Shown: in pieces, positions 1 to 8,318 of the stretch | How the letters are laid out: each line of letters opens with the position of its first letter | Numbering within the stretch: the first letter of the stretch is position 1 | From: an uncultured Opitutia bacterium | GTDB lineage: Bacteria; Verrucomicrobiota; Verrucomicrobiia; Opitutales; UBA953 | NCBI GenBank assembly: GCA_903889525.1 | Contig: CAISXT010000043.1 | Coordinates: forward strand, 1-32,949 | DNA: 32,949 nucleotides | Reading direction: 5' to 3' | Position numbers and translations under genes: made by a program | The notes under the pieces: generated by a model | Told to the model about the DNA's origin: nothing | Seen by the model: only the letters and a program-made list of their open reading frames with translations | The model's database searches: none

Positions 1-1398
1 AAGGGAAGCGGAGGCGGCCTGGACGGACTTCACCGGCATGTCGTTGAAGAAGCCGTTCTGCATCGCCCAGATGATGCCGCACTGGATGTCAGCGGACTTC
101 GGGGCGGTCGGGGGCTGCTTGAAGAGTTCGACGAAGCGGTCGCCCTTATCGAGGATGCCCTTGGTCTGCGCATCGAGGTCGGAGCCGAACTGAGCGAACG
201 CCGCGAGTTCGCGGTAGTTGGCGAGCTCGCCCTTCACCTTACCGGCGACCTGCTTGAAGGCCTTGATCTGCGCGGCGGAACCGACGCGCGAGACGGAGAG
301 ACCGACGGAGACGGCGGGGCGGATGCCCTGATTGAAGAGGTCGGTCTGGAGGAACACCTGGCCGTCGGTGATCGAGATCACGTTGGTCGGGATGTACGCG
401 GACACGTCGCCGGCCTGCGTCTCAATGATCGGCAGAGCGGTGAGCGAACCCTTGCCGGCGAGACGAGCGGAGCGCTCGAGGAGGCGGGAGTGGAGGTAGA
501 AGACGTCGCCCGGGTAGGCTTCGCGGCCGGACGGACGCTTCAGGATGAGCGAGATCTGGCGGTAGGCGGCGGCGTGCTTGGAAAGGTCATCGTAGACGAT
601 GAGCGCGTCGTGGCCGTTTTCCATGAACCACTCGCCGATGGCGGTGCCGGAGAAAGGAGCGAAGACCTGATTGGCGGCGTTGTCGGCGGCCGAAGCGGCG
701 ACGACGACGGTGAATTCCGTGGCGCCGGCCTTCTCGAGGGTGCCGATCGTGCGAGCGATGGAGGAGTTCTTCGTGCCGATGGCGACGTAGATCGAGTACA
801 CCGGGCGGAAGTTGGCGTCGCCGGAGGCGAGACCGACGCGGTTGGCGTTGGCCTGATTGATGATTGTGTCGATCGCGATGGTGGTCTTGCCCGTGGCGCG
901 GTCACCGATGATGAGTTCGCGCTGGCCGCGACCGATCGGAATCATGGCGTCGATGGCCATGATGCCGGTCTGCATCGGCTGGTCGACGGACTTGCGAGGG
1001 ATGATGCCCGGGGCGATCTTCTCGACCGGGTAGCGTTCGCTGGAGACGATGGGGCCCTTGCCGTCGAGCGGGTTGCCGAGGGCGTCGACGACGCGGCCGA
1101 GTAGGCCTTTGCCGACGGGGATCGAGAGGAGGCGACCGGTGGTCTTGGCTTCCATGCCTTCCTTGAGGCTGGAGATGTCGCCCATGATGACGCAGCCGAC
1201 GGTGTCTTCGGCGAGATTGAGGGCGACGCCCTGCAGGCCTCCCGGCAGCTCGATCATCTCGTTCATCATGACGCCCGAGAGGCCGTCGATGGAGGCGACA
1301 CCGTCCGCAAGGGTGACGATGGTGCCGACGTTGGATTTGCCGGCGCGGGTATCAAGGCCGGCGATGGCTTTCTGGATCTGGTCGATCGCGTTGCTCAT
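1..1398 (-). CDS. atpA: F0F1 ATP synthase subunit alpha (partial, C-terminus beyond left edge)
   Basis: Reverse-strand reading from ATG at 1398 gives [54 protein letters not shown]...[15 protein letters not shown]...[35 protein letters not shown], typical of AtpA. Missing from the ORF track because the frame is open at the edge. Confidence 0.97.
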   Translation of the reverse strand, partial: MSNAIDQIQKAIAGLDTRAGKSNVGTIVTLADGVASIDGLSGVMMNEMIELPGGLQGVALNLAEDTVGCVIMGDISSLKEGMEAKTTGRLLSIPVGKGLLGRVVDALGNPLDGKGPIVSSERYPVEKIAPGIIPRKSVDQPMQTGIMAIDAMIPIGRGQRELIIGDRATGKTTIAIDTIINQANANRVGLASGDANFRPVYSIYVAIGTKNSSIARTIGTLEKAGATEFTVVVAASAADNAANQVFAPFSGTAIGEWFMENGHDALIVYDDLSKHAAAYRQISLILKRPSGREAYPGDVFYLHSRLLERSARLAGKGSLTALPIIETQAGDVSAYIPTNVISITDGQVFLQTDLFNQGIRPAVSVGLSVSRVGSAAQIKAFKQVAGKVKGELANYRELAAFAQFGSDLDAQTKGILDKGDRFVELFKQPPTAPKSADIQCGIIWAMQNGFFNDMPVKSVQAASASL

Positions 1399-1435
1399 GG
1401 TGTTTAGTAAATCGGGTTAAGGTTGGGGGAGGAGT

Positions 1436-1831
1436 TCAGGAAAGGGACTTGGCGAGGTTGGCCAGGCGGAGCGAGGCCGTGAGGTCGGTGACGTCGTCGC
1501 CGACGCGCACGCGAAATCCGGCGAGGAGCGCGTCGTTGCGACGGGCGACCGGGCGAACGGTGCGACCGAGCACCTTGGAGAAGTGGGCCGCAATCGCCTC
1601 GGCTTCGGTGGCAGCGAGCGGACCGGCGTGCTCGATGCGGGCTTCGCCGCGGGCAAGCTCGCGACGGATGTTGGCGAGGTAGGCGCGGAGGAGCGGGCGG
1701 AGCTGGTGAGCCGGACGGGACTTCGTGAGCGCAGCGAGCACGGCTCCGACCAGGTCGGCAGAGACCACGCCGCCCTCAAGGGACATGGCGAGGAGGCGCT
1801 TGGCTTCGGCTCGGACGGAGGCGGCGGACAT
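1436..1831 (-). CDS. atpH: F0F1 ATP synthase subunit delta
   Basis: 131 aa ORF in the atpH position between atpF and atpA; ends LGRTVRPVARRNDALLAGFRVRVGDDVTDLTASLRLANLAKSL. Confidence 0.9.
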   Translation of the reverse strand: MSAASVRAEAKRLLAMSLEGGVVSADLVGAVLAALTKSRPAHQLRPLLRAYLANIRRELARGEARIEHAGPLAATEAEAIAAHFSKVLGRTVRPVARRNDALLAGFRVRVGDDVTDLTASLRLANLAKSLS

Positions 1832-1846
1832 CGGAAGAGGAAAGGC

Positions 1847-2455
1847 TTAGCGGGCGAGCTGCTTGACGGCGGCCTCGTTGAGGCGACCGCGCAGGGTGTC
1901 GTCGAGATTCTGTTCGAGCACCTTGGCGGCGGTGTCGACCACGAGGCGGGAGACTTCGCCGCGCACTTCGTTCATCATCTTCACGCGATCAGCTTCAATG
2001 GCAGCCTTGGCCTTAGCGATGACTTCGGTCTGGGCGGCTTGGGCTTCGGCGCGAGAGGCTTCGATGGCGGCCTTGGCGGAGTTACGGGCGTCGGCGAGGA
2101 TCTTGGCGGCTTCGTCGGAAGCGGCGACGAGCTTGGCTTCGGCGGTCTTCTGGGCGGCGGCGAGCTGGGCTTCGGCGGAAGCACGATCAATCTGAAGCTG
2201 TTCGGCTTGGCGGATCCGCTCTTCGAGCTGACCCAGTGCCGGCTTGATGGCGAAGCGGTAGAGGACAAAAGCGAGGATGGTGAAATTGATCACCTGAACA
2301 ATCAGGTGGGGCTTATCGACGCCGAAGCGACTGAAGGTCTCCATGATATCGCCGAGCGGGCCGGTCGACTTGGCGGCGGCGGGAGCGGCGTGGGCGGCGG
2401 CCTTGACGGCTTCGTGCGCAGGTTCGGCGGCGAGGAGGGCGGAGAGGAAGGTCAT
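1847..2455 (-). CDS. atpF: F0F1 ATP synthase subunit b, with N-terminal extension
   Basis: 202 aa; one TM helix (HLIVQVINFTILAFVLYRFAIKPAL) then a long Ala/Glu-rich helix; between atpE and atpH. Confidence 0.93.
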   Translation of the reverse strand: MTFLSALLAAEPAHEAVKAAAHAAPAAAKSTGPLGDIMETFSRFGVDKPHLIVQVINFTILAFVLYRFAIKPALGQLEERIRQAEQLQIDRASAEAQLAAAQKTAEAKLVAASDEAAKILADARNSAKAAIEASRAEAQAAQTEVIAKAKAAIEADRVKMMNEVRGEVSRLVVDTAAKVLEQNLDDTLRGRLNEAAVKQLAR

Positions 2456-2536
2456 GGTGTGGACTTAGAGTTTTTTATTTTCAGCGCGGGGAAAGAGAAG
2501 TGGCGGGCCCCTTGCGAGGCCACGCCACGTGACCAG

Positions 2537-2740
2537 TTACTTCGCGAGGAAGATCGCGTAGAACGCGACGGCTTCAGCGAGAGCCATGCCCAGAATAGCC
2601 TGGACGAGGATCTTGCCCGAGGCATCGGGATTGCGACCCACGGACTCGACGGCCTTGGCGCCGACGAGACCTACGCCGAGAGCGGCGCCGAGACAGCCAA
2701 AGGCGGCGGGGAGGGAACCAGTGATTTCTGCGATGATCAT
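2537..2740 (-). CDS. atpE: F0F1 ATP synthase subunit c
   Basis: 67 aa hairpin MIIAEITGSLPAAFGCLGAALGVGLVGAKAVESVGRNPDASGKILVQAILGMALAEAVAFYAIFLAK; RNP loop and carboxylate in helix 2. The internal ATG at 2740 is preferred over the upstream start at 2824. Confidence 0.95.
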   Translation of the reverse strand: MIIAEITGSLPAAFGCLGAALGVGLVGAKAVESVGRNPDASGKILVQAILGMALAEAVAFYAIFLAK

Positions 2741-2820
2741 GTTGTTTTGTGTTTTGGTTTTTTTCTCAACGTACCGCCGGGGGACTCCCAGCATGTCGCA
2801 CGCCTTGAAAGCGAAAGGGA

Positions 2821-3669
2821 TCAATGGGCGTGCTCGTCGTCGTGACCACCTTCGTGGTTGCAGATGAGTCCGATGTAGACGGCGGAGAGTAAAGTGAAGA
2901 CGAAGGCCTGGATGAGCCCCACGAGGACCTCGAGGAGGCCGGCGACGGCGGGGACGACGTAAGGGGCGATGCCACCAAGCGCGTGGATCAGGTTCTCGCC
3001 GCCGAAGACGTTACCATAGAGACGGAACGAAAGGGAAATCAGCCGGAAGGCGATGGAGACGACTTCGATGCCACCGACGCCCAGGAAGATGAAGCCGAGC
3101 ATGATCCACATCGGAAGCCCGATTTCTTTCTTATCGGCCTTATTGCCGAAGAGGTCGAAAATCAGGGCCTTGAAGCCAGCATAGCGCAGGACGAAATAGG
3201 TCCAAGCCGCGAACGAGATGATTGACAGCGCGAGGGTGGTGTTGAGGTCGGAAGTCGCCGGGCGGATCGCTTCGAGCAAGTGGCCGTTCGCATCGCTGTA
3301 TGTGATGGTGCCGACTCCGGGAAGCAGGCCGCTCCAATTCATCAGCAGGATGAAGATGAAGAAGCCGCAGAGGGTTGGGAATACCTTGCCAATCATGCTC
3401 TTGCCAACGATCGGCTCGAGGGCGTCGCGCAGGCCGGAGGCCATGTTCTCGACGAGGGCCTGGCCCTTGTTGGGAACAATCTTCGGCGTGCCGATGAGGA
3501 CACGGATAGCGATGATGATAATGACCGCGAGGATCCAGGTCGTCAAAATGGAGTTAGAGACCGGAATGCCCCCAATATTAAAGAGGTCAGTGGCGTTGGG
3601 ATTCACGCCCTCCGAGTTCGCCAAGGCGAGGGTTGGAATTAAGGTAGCAGTGGTGAAAAGTGGACGCAT
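2821..3669 (-). CDS. atpB: F0F1 ATP synthase subunit a
   Basis: Polytopic protein with SLSFRLYGNVFGGE (essential Arg motif) and a His-rich C-terminus NHEGGHDDEHAH. ATG at 3669 (MRPLFTTATLIP) is preferred over 3759. Confidence 0.94.
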   Translation of the reverse strand: MRPLFTTATLIPTLALANSEGVNPNATDLFNIGGIPVSNSILTTWILAVIIIIAIRVLIGTPKIVPNKGQALVENMASGLRDALEPIVGKSMIGKVFPTLCGFFIFILLMNWSGLLPGVGTITYSDANGHLLEAIRPATSDLNTTLALSIISFAAWTYFVLRYAGFKALIFDLFGNKADKKEIGLPMWIMLGFIFLGVGGIEVVSIAFRLISLSFRLYGNVFGGENLIHALGGIAPYVVPAVAGLLEVLVGLIQAFVFTLLSAVYIGLICNHEGGHDDEHAH

Positions 3670-3788
3670 TCGGAAGCGGGAACAGATGGTTGAATAGTTT
3701 AGGGCTGCTGGGTCAACCCAAGGGAATCCGCCCTCCTTAGAGTAAGGGGGGACGCCCATGGCTATTAGCCATTCTAATTTACCATCCC

Positions 3789-4424
3789 CTAGGGGGCTAA
3801 CCGCGTAATCGTCCAGCCTTTGGCCCCTCGGGTATAAAGAAAACGATCGTGCAAACGGTTGGTTCGGCCCTGCCAGAACTCAAAAGACTCCGGAATAATA
3901 CGGTAACCACCCCAAGAAGCAGGCTTAGGGACAGCGCCCTGGGGGTGCTGGGCCTTCAGGGTTGCTAATCTTGTCTCTAAATGGGCTCGATCTGGGATAA
4001 CCGCACTTTGATTCGAGACCAAAGCGCCCAGCTGACTACCATAGGGGCGCCGGGCAAAATAAGCCAGGGATTCTTCTTCAGAAGTCCTTATCACCCTGCC
4101 ACTTATGTGTATCTGTCGCTCCAAGGAAAACCAGGGGAAAAGGAGGGTGACCCGGGGGTTGGCGGCGATTTCTTCCCCCTTCTTGCTGTCGTAGTTAGTA
4201 AAGAAGGAAAACCCGCGCTCGTCGGCGGCCTTGAGTAGGACGGCCCGGGAAGAGGGGAAGCTGTCGAACCCGAGGGTCGAAAGGACCATGGCGTTGGGCT
4301 CGATCACCCCGGCGGTCTTGGCCTGCTCGAACCAGGCCTTGAACTGAGCCAATGGGTCATCGAGCAGTTCATGGCGGTCGATACCGTGCGCCGCGTACTC
4401 TTTACGGAATTCCGAAAGGTCCAT
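3789..4424 (-). CDS. pdxH: Pyridoxamine 5'-phosphate oxidase
   Basis: 211 aa; DPLAQFKAWFEQA, RAVLLKAADERGFSFFTNYDSKKGEEI, SQLGALVSNQS, WGGYRIIPESFEFWQGRTNRLHDR. Confidence 0.96.
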   Translation of the reverse strand: MDLSEFRKEYAAHGIDRHELLDDPLAQFKAWFEQAKTAGVIEPNAMVLSTLGFDSFPSSRAVLLKAADERGFSFFTNYDSKKGEEIAANPRVTLLFPWFSLERQIHISGRVIRTSEEESLAYFARRPYGSQLGALVSNQSAVIPDRAHLETRLATLKAQHPQGAVPKPASWGGYRIIPESFEFWQGRTNRLHDRFLYTRGAKGWTITRLAP

Positions 4425-4512
4425 GCCGAGATGCTAAACGATGCGGCCCGCCCTGCAAGCGTTAGCACCCTTCCCTCTCGCCAGCCCAGTCTGGCCTCCC
4501 ACTTTAGGTGCA

Positions 4513-5247
4513 GTGAATCTGGTGCTCATAACCGCCGAGGAAGCCAAGTCCGGGCTCCCGCCTGATGACGCCCGCGCCCGACATCTGCGCGAGACGGTCG
4601 GACTCGCCGTCGGCGGCACATTCCACGTCGGCGTCGAGAATGGCCTGCGTGGCATCGCCACGATCGCATCGCTCGCACCGCAGCTCGCCTTCGCGGTCAC
4701 CTGGGAAAAATCTCCGCAAGCTCGCCTTCCGCTCACGGTGCTCGTCGGCCTACCTCGTCCGCAGACCGCGAAAAAAGTCCTGCATGACCTCGCGAGCCTC
4801 GGCGCCGCGCGGATCGTCTTCTTCGAGTCCGAAAAAGGTGATCCGGGGTATCTCACGAGCTCGCTCTGGAAAGACGGCGAATGGCGCGCACACGTCCTCA
4901 AGGGAACCGAGCAAGCCTGCTCGACGCTCGTGCCCGAAGTGACGCGCGTCTCTTCGCTCGCCGAAGCACTCGTCGGGCTCGAAGCGAGCGCATGGAAGCT
5001 CGCGCTCGATCCGTATGGGGCGACGGGCGCTCCGGAAATTTCCGCACCGGCGAACGCCGCCGTGCTCGCGATCGGACCCGAGCGTGGCTTCACCGAAGAA
5101 GAGCGGGCGGCGCTAAGGGCGGCCGGTTTCGCTTTCGCGCACCTCGGTGATCGCATCCTGCGCGTCGAAGCCGCCGCGCTCGTCGGCGGCGCGCTCATGC
5201 TCGCGCAACTACGAGTTTGGGAGCAGCACCGTCCGGTCGGCGGCTGA
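4513..5247 (+). CDS. rsmE: 16S rRNA (uracil1498-N3)-methyltransferase family protein
   Basis: GPERGFTEEERAALRAAGF and LGDRILRVEAAALVG SPOUT motifs. Likely GTG start at 4513; the ORF track start is 4441. Confidence 0.88.
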   Translation: MNLVLITAEEAKSGLPPDDARARHLRETVGLAVGGTFHVGVENGLRGIATIASLAPQLAFAVTWEKSPQARLPLTVLVGLPRPQTAKKVLHDLASLGAARIVFFESEKGDPGYLTSSLWKDGEWRAHVLKGTEQACSTLVPEVTRVSSLAEALVGLEASAWKLALDPYGATGAPEISAPANAAVLAIGPERGFTEEERAALRAAGFAFAHLGDRILRVEAAALVGGALMLAQLRVWEQHRPVGG

Positions 5248-5814
5248 TCACTCCGCGGCCTTGCGGACGAGGACCGACGCGGCGGGCTGGCCTTTGCCTT
5301 TACCGATAACCTTGCGGAGTTTCCAGCCTGCGGGGACCGGGACTTCGTAACCACCAGGCGCTTCGAGGATCACGCGCACGTGGGCGCCTTCTTCGGCGTA
5401 GCTCACCGCCGTCGCGGCAATCTCGGCTCCCTTCGTCTGCCAAAGTTCCCAGGGCGGATCAGCGAAGATGAGGTCGAACCGACCTTCGGCCACGCCCGGC
5501 TTGGTCGCGTCGCCGGTGATCTTGGTGAAAGGAAGTTCGGCCTGGCCCATCGACTTCGCCACCGCCGCGGCGTTGGCCGTGAGTTCGGCACCGATGCGCT
5601 CATCCACACACGTCGCGCGCAGGGCGCCTCGGCTCAGTGATTCGAGTCCATACGCGCCGGTGCCTGCAAAAAGATCGAGTACCGCGGTGCCGGGCACGAA
5701 AGCCGCGAGCGAATTGAAGACGGCCTCGCGGATATAATCGGTAGCCGGGCGCACCCCGCCCTGCGTGGGAACGCGGAGTTGAATCCCTCGAGCAATGCCG
5801 CCGGTGACGCGCAT
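5248..5814 (-). CDS. rsmD: 16S rRNA (guanine966-N2)-methyltransferase family protein
   Basis: MRVTGGIARGIQL..RPATDYIREAVFNSL...VLDLFAGTGAYGLESLSRGA...DLIFADPPWELW; DPPW in place of DPPY. Confidence 0.9.
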   Translation of the reverse strand: MRVTGGIARGIQLRVPTQGGVRPATDYIREAVFNSLAAFVPGTAVLDLFAGTGAYGLESLSRGALRATCVDERIGAELTANAAAVAKSMGQAELPFTKITGDATKPGVAEGRFDLIFADPPWELWQTKGAEIAATAVSYAEEGAHVRVILEAPGGYEVPVPAGWKLRKVIGKGKGQPAASVLVRKAAE

Positions 5815-5844
5815 GGTTTTAAATTCGCGCGCGCGCGCGGAAGG

Positions 5845-6660
5845 TCAACGGCGTTCAGCGCCGAGCACCTGCCGCACGGGCGACCAGCACGTGGTGCGTC
5901 CGCCGACGTCTTCGCGGACGAGTGGCTTCTTTGAGCGAGGGCAGCGACCGCCGTCTTTCCAGCGGTGATTGAAAAGCCAGGTGTCGGGCGGATCGGACCA
6001 ATCCTTGCCAATGACTTCCATCGCCTCCGCGCAGACCTCGCGGAGCGTCGCGTACAGTTTGCGCACCGACTTCGGGCCGAATGATCCTGCCTTCGCCTGC
6101 GGATGGAAGCCCGCGCGCCAGAGAACTTCATCCGCCATCCAATTGCCAATCCCCGGGAAGCGCTCCTGCATGAGGAGCACTGGCTTGATCGCCGTCCGTG
6201 CGCGGCGACGCAGAAAGACTTCGACCACGCCGACGGTGAATTCAGGCGAAAGGATCGCTTGCGGGATCTTCTCCCACCAAGGCGGAACTCCTTCGCCTTG
6301 CCAGAACAGGATGCGGCCGAACTGGCGCGGGTCGACGAAGGCGAGCTCCTTCCCTCCAGTCATCGTCAGCTTGAAGTGATCATAGGGCGTCGGCTCGCGA
6401 TCGGCGTCGCCTGCTTCGAGGCGACCCGTCATCCCGAGGTGTACGCCAATCCAGACATTACCTGAAAAGCGGAAAGCCATCTGCTTCGCCGCGGCGAAGG
6501 ATTCGGTCAGCTTCGCGCCCGTGAGCGCCTTGGTCATCGCCTTCACGTCGACGCCACGTCCGATACGCGCCTTAGGATTCAAGAATACCGTCGCGACCTT
6601 TCGTCCGACGCCAGGATTCCAGCGACGGCGGAAATATTCGACTTCGGCGAGCTCGGGCAT
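5845..6660 (-). CDS. Fpg/Nei-family DNA glycosylase-like protein with degenerate zinc finger
   Basis: MPELAEVEYFRRRWNPGVG (catalytic P2-E3), KQMAFRFS (Lys), HLGMTGRL, DPRQFGR, PGIGNWMADEVLWRAGFHP (H2TH). The C-terminal hairpin lacks three of the four Zn cysteines. Confidence 0.88.
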   Translation of the reverse strand: MPELAEVEYFRRRWNPGVGRKVATVFLNPKARIGRGVDVKAMTKALTGAKLTESFAAAKQMAFRFSGNVWIGVHLGMTGRLEAGDADREPTPYDHFKLTMTGGKELAFVDPRQFGRILFWQGEGVPPWWEKIPQAILSPEFTVGVVEVFLRRRARTAIKPVLLMQERFPGIGNWMADEVLWRAGFHPQAKAGSFGPKSVRKLYATLREVCAEAMEVIGKDWSDPPDTWLFNHRWKDGGRCPRSKKPLVREDVGGRTTCWSPVRQVLGAERR

Positions 6661-6751
6661 GATTCGGAATGTATCAGGTCAGGGATAGGTGCAACCCGCG
6701 CATTGCCTTTTATCGCTGGCGTAGCCTCGCTTCGGACGCTTGATTATAGCC

Positions 6752-7744
6752 ATGCACGACGCCGACCCCGCTCGCTACGCCCATTCGGCATTCCAGTCAC
6801 GCTGCGGAAAGTCCGGATTGCATCTCCCGAAGATCTCGCTGGGGCTCTGGCATAACTTCGGCAGCGTCGATGACTATGCTACGGCCCGTTCCATTGCGTT
6901 ACGCGCCTTTGACTTAGGCGTCACGCACTTCGACCTCGCGAATAATTACGGACCGCTGCCCGGATCCGCGGAGGAAACCTTCGGCCGCATCCTGCGCGAT
7001 GACCTCGGCAAGTATCGCGACGAGTTGGTTGTCTCAACCAAGGCAGGCTATACGATGTGGCCCGGCCCGCATGGTGACTTTGGCTCCCGCAAATACCTCT
7101 TGGCCTCCCTGGACCAGTCGCTGAAGCGGATGGGGCTGCCCTACGTCGATATCTTCTATAGCCACCGCCGCGACCCGAACACCCCGATGGAGGAAACCAT
7201 GGGGGCGCTCGCCCACGCCGTCCGCTCCGGGAAGGCGCTTTACGCGGCCATCTCGAACTATAATCCGGCGGATACCGCTCGGGCCTGCGCCATCCTCCGC
7301 GATCTCGGCACGCCGTGCGTCGTCCATCAGCCGAAATACAGCATGTTCGAGCGCACTCCCGAAGCCGGCCTGCTCGACACGGTCGAGAAGGAGGGCATCG
7401 GCTGCGCAGTCTTCTCCCCACTCGCCCAAGGGATGCTCACCGATCGATATCTCCTAGGAATCCCGAAAGACGCCCGCGCTGGCAAGCCTCACGGCTTCTT
7501 GAAAGCGGAACAGGTCGACGCGCTCCGCATGGAAAAAGTCCGTAAGTTGGCGAAGGTCGCCGAGGATCGCGGCCAGCCGCTCGCCTCCATGGCCTTGGCC
7601 TGGGTGCTCCGCGACAAGCGTGTGACGACAGCGATCATCGGTGCCAGTAAAGTTAGCCAACTCGAAGAATGCGTGGCCGCCGCGCACGCCGCACCATTCG
7701 CCTCCGAGGAGTTGAAGCAGATCGACGCGATTCTGGCCGGCTAG
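6752..7744 (+). CDS. Aldo/keto reductase, YghZ/Gpr-like
   Basis: GLWHNFG, THFDLANNYGPLPGSAEETFGRIL, STKAGYTMWPGPHGDFGSRKYLLASLDQSLKRMGL, YVDIFYSHRRDP, GIGCAVFSPLAQGMLT. ATG at 6752 preferred over TTG at 6740. Confidence 0.94.
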   Translation: MHDADPARYAHSAFQSRCGKSGLHLPKISLGLWHNFGSVDDYATARSIALRAFDLGVTHFDLANNYGPLPGSAEETFGRILRDDLGKYRDELVVSTKAGYTMWPGPHGDFGSRKYLLASLDQSLKRMGLPYVDIFYSHRRDPNTPMEETMGALAHAVRSGKALYAAISNYNPADTARACAILRDLGTPCVVHQPKYSMFERTPEAGLLDTVEKEGIGCAVFSPLAQGMLTDRYLLGIPKDARAGKPHGFLKAEQVDALRMEKVRKLAKVAEDRGQPLASMALAWVLRDKRVTTAIIGASKVSQLEECVAAAHAAPFASEELKQIDAILAG

Positions 7745-7794
7745 ACGCCCACTCCGGGATTGTGCCAGCCGGGTTCGCGGGCAAGGTTGGTTAC

Positions 7795-8316
7795 ATGTCC
7801 GCCGGTGCCGCCCTCCCCTTCAAGATTAGCGTTCTCGTGTTCATGCACGACGAACAAGGACGGCTCTTACTCATTCAGCGCACCAAAGCCCCGAACATTG
7901 GCTGCTGGAGCCCCATCGGCGGCAAACTCGAGATGGCCACCGGCGAATCGCCCTTCGAATGTGCGGGGCGAGAAATTGCCGAGGAAGCCGCCGCGGTCGT
8001 CGAAACTAAAGACCTGCATCTTTTCGGGATGATTTCCGAGAAAGGCTATGAAGGGCAGTCCCACTGGCTGATGTTTCTGTTCGATTGTCGCAAGCCGCTG
8101 GCGCGGCTGCCCCAGACGATTGATGAAGGTAAGTTTGGCCTCTTCAGCCGAGACGAGATTAGCCGCATCAAAGTTCCAGAGACGGACCTCACCCTCATCT
8201 GGCCGATCTACGATCAACACCGTCGCGGATTTATCTCTTACCGCGCAGAATGTCATCCGGGTGAGCCGCTCAAGATGATCATCGAGGAAACCCGCGAACT
8301 TCCCAACCTAGACTGA
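7795..8316 (+). CDS. NUDIX hydrolase
   Basis: Nudix box GGKLEMATGESPFECAGREIAEEAAAV (E-x7-REIAEE). Start MSAGAALPFKISVLVFMHDEQGRLLLIQR at 7795. Confidence 0.9.
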   Translation: MSAGAALPFKISVLVFMHDEQGRLLLIQRTKAPNIGCWSPIGGKLEMATGESPFECAGREIAEEAAAVVETKDLHLFGMISEKGYEGQSHWLMFLFDCRKPLARLPQTIDEGKFGLFSRDEISRIKVPETDLTLIWPIYDQHRRGFISYRAECHPGEPLKMIIEETRELPNLD

Positions 8317-8318
8317 AG

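Noticed and set aside
490-1104. 204 aa plus-strand ORF opposite atpA, and other long opposite-strand ORFs such as 1583-2845, 9481-10293, 12807-14180 and 28275-29033
   Set aside because: They are antisense to confidently identified genes, have low-complexity Gly/Ala/Asp/Arg-rich composition, and are expected in high-GC DNA.
4434-5354. 306 aa minus-strand ORF opposite rsmE
   Set aside because: Ser/Arg/Ala/Pro-rich shadow ORF with no recognisable motif; rsmE has clear SPOUT motifs on the other strand.
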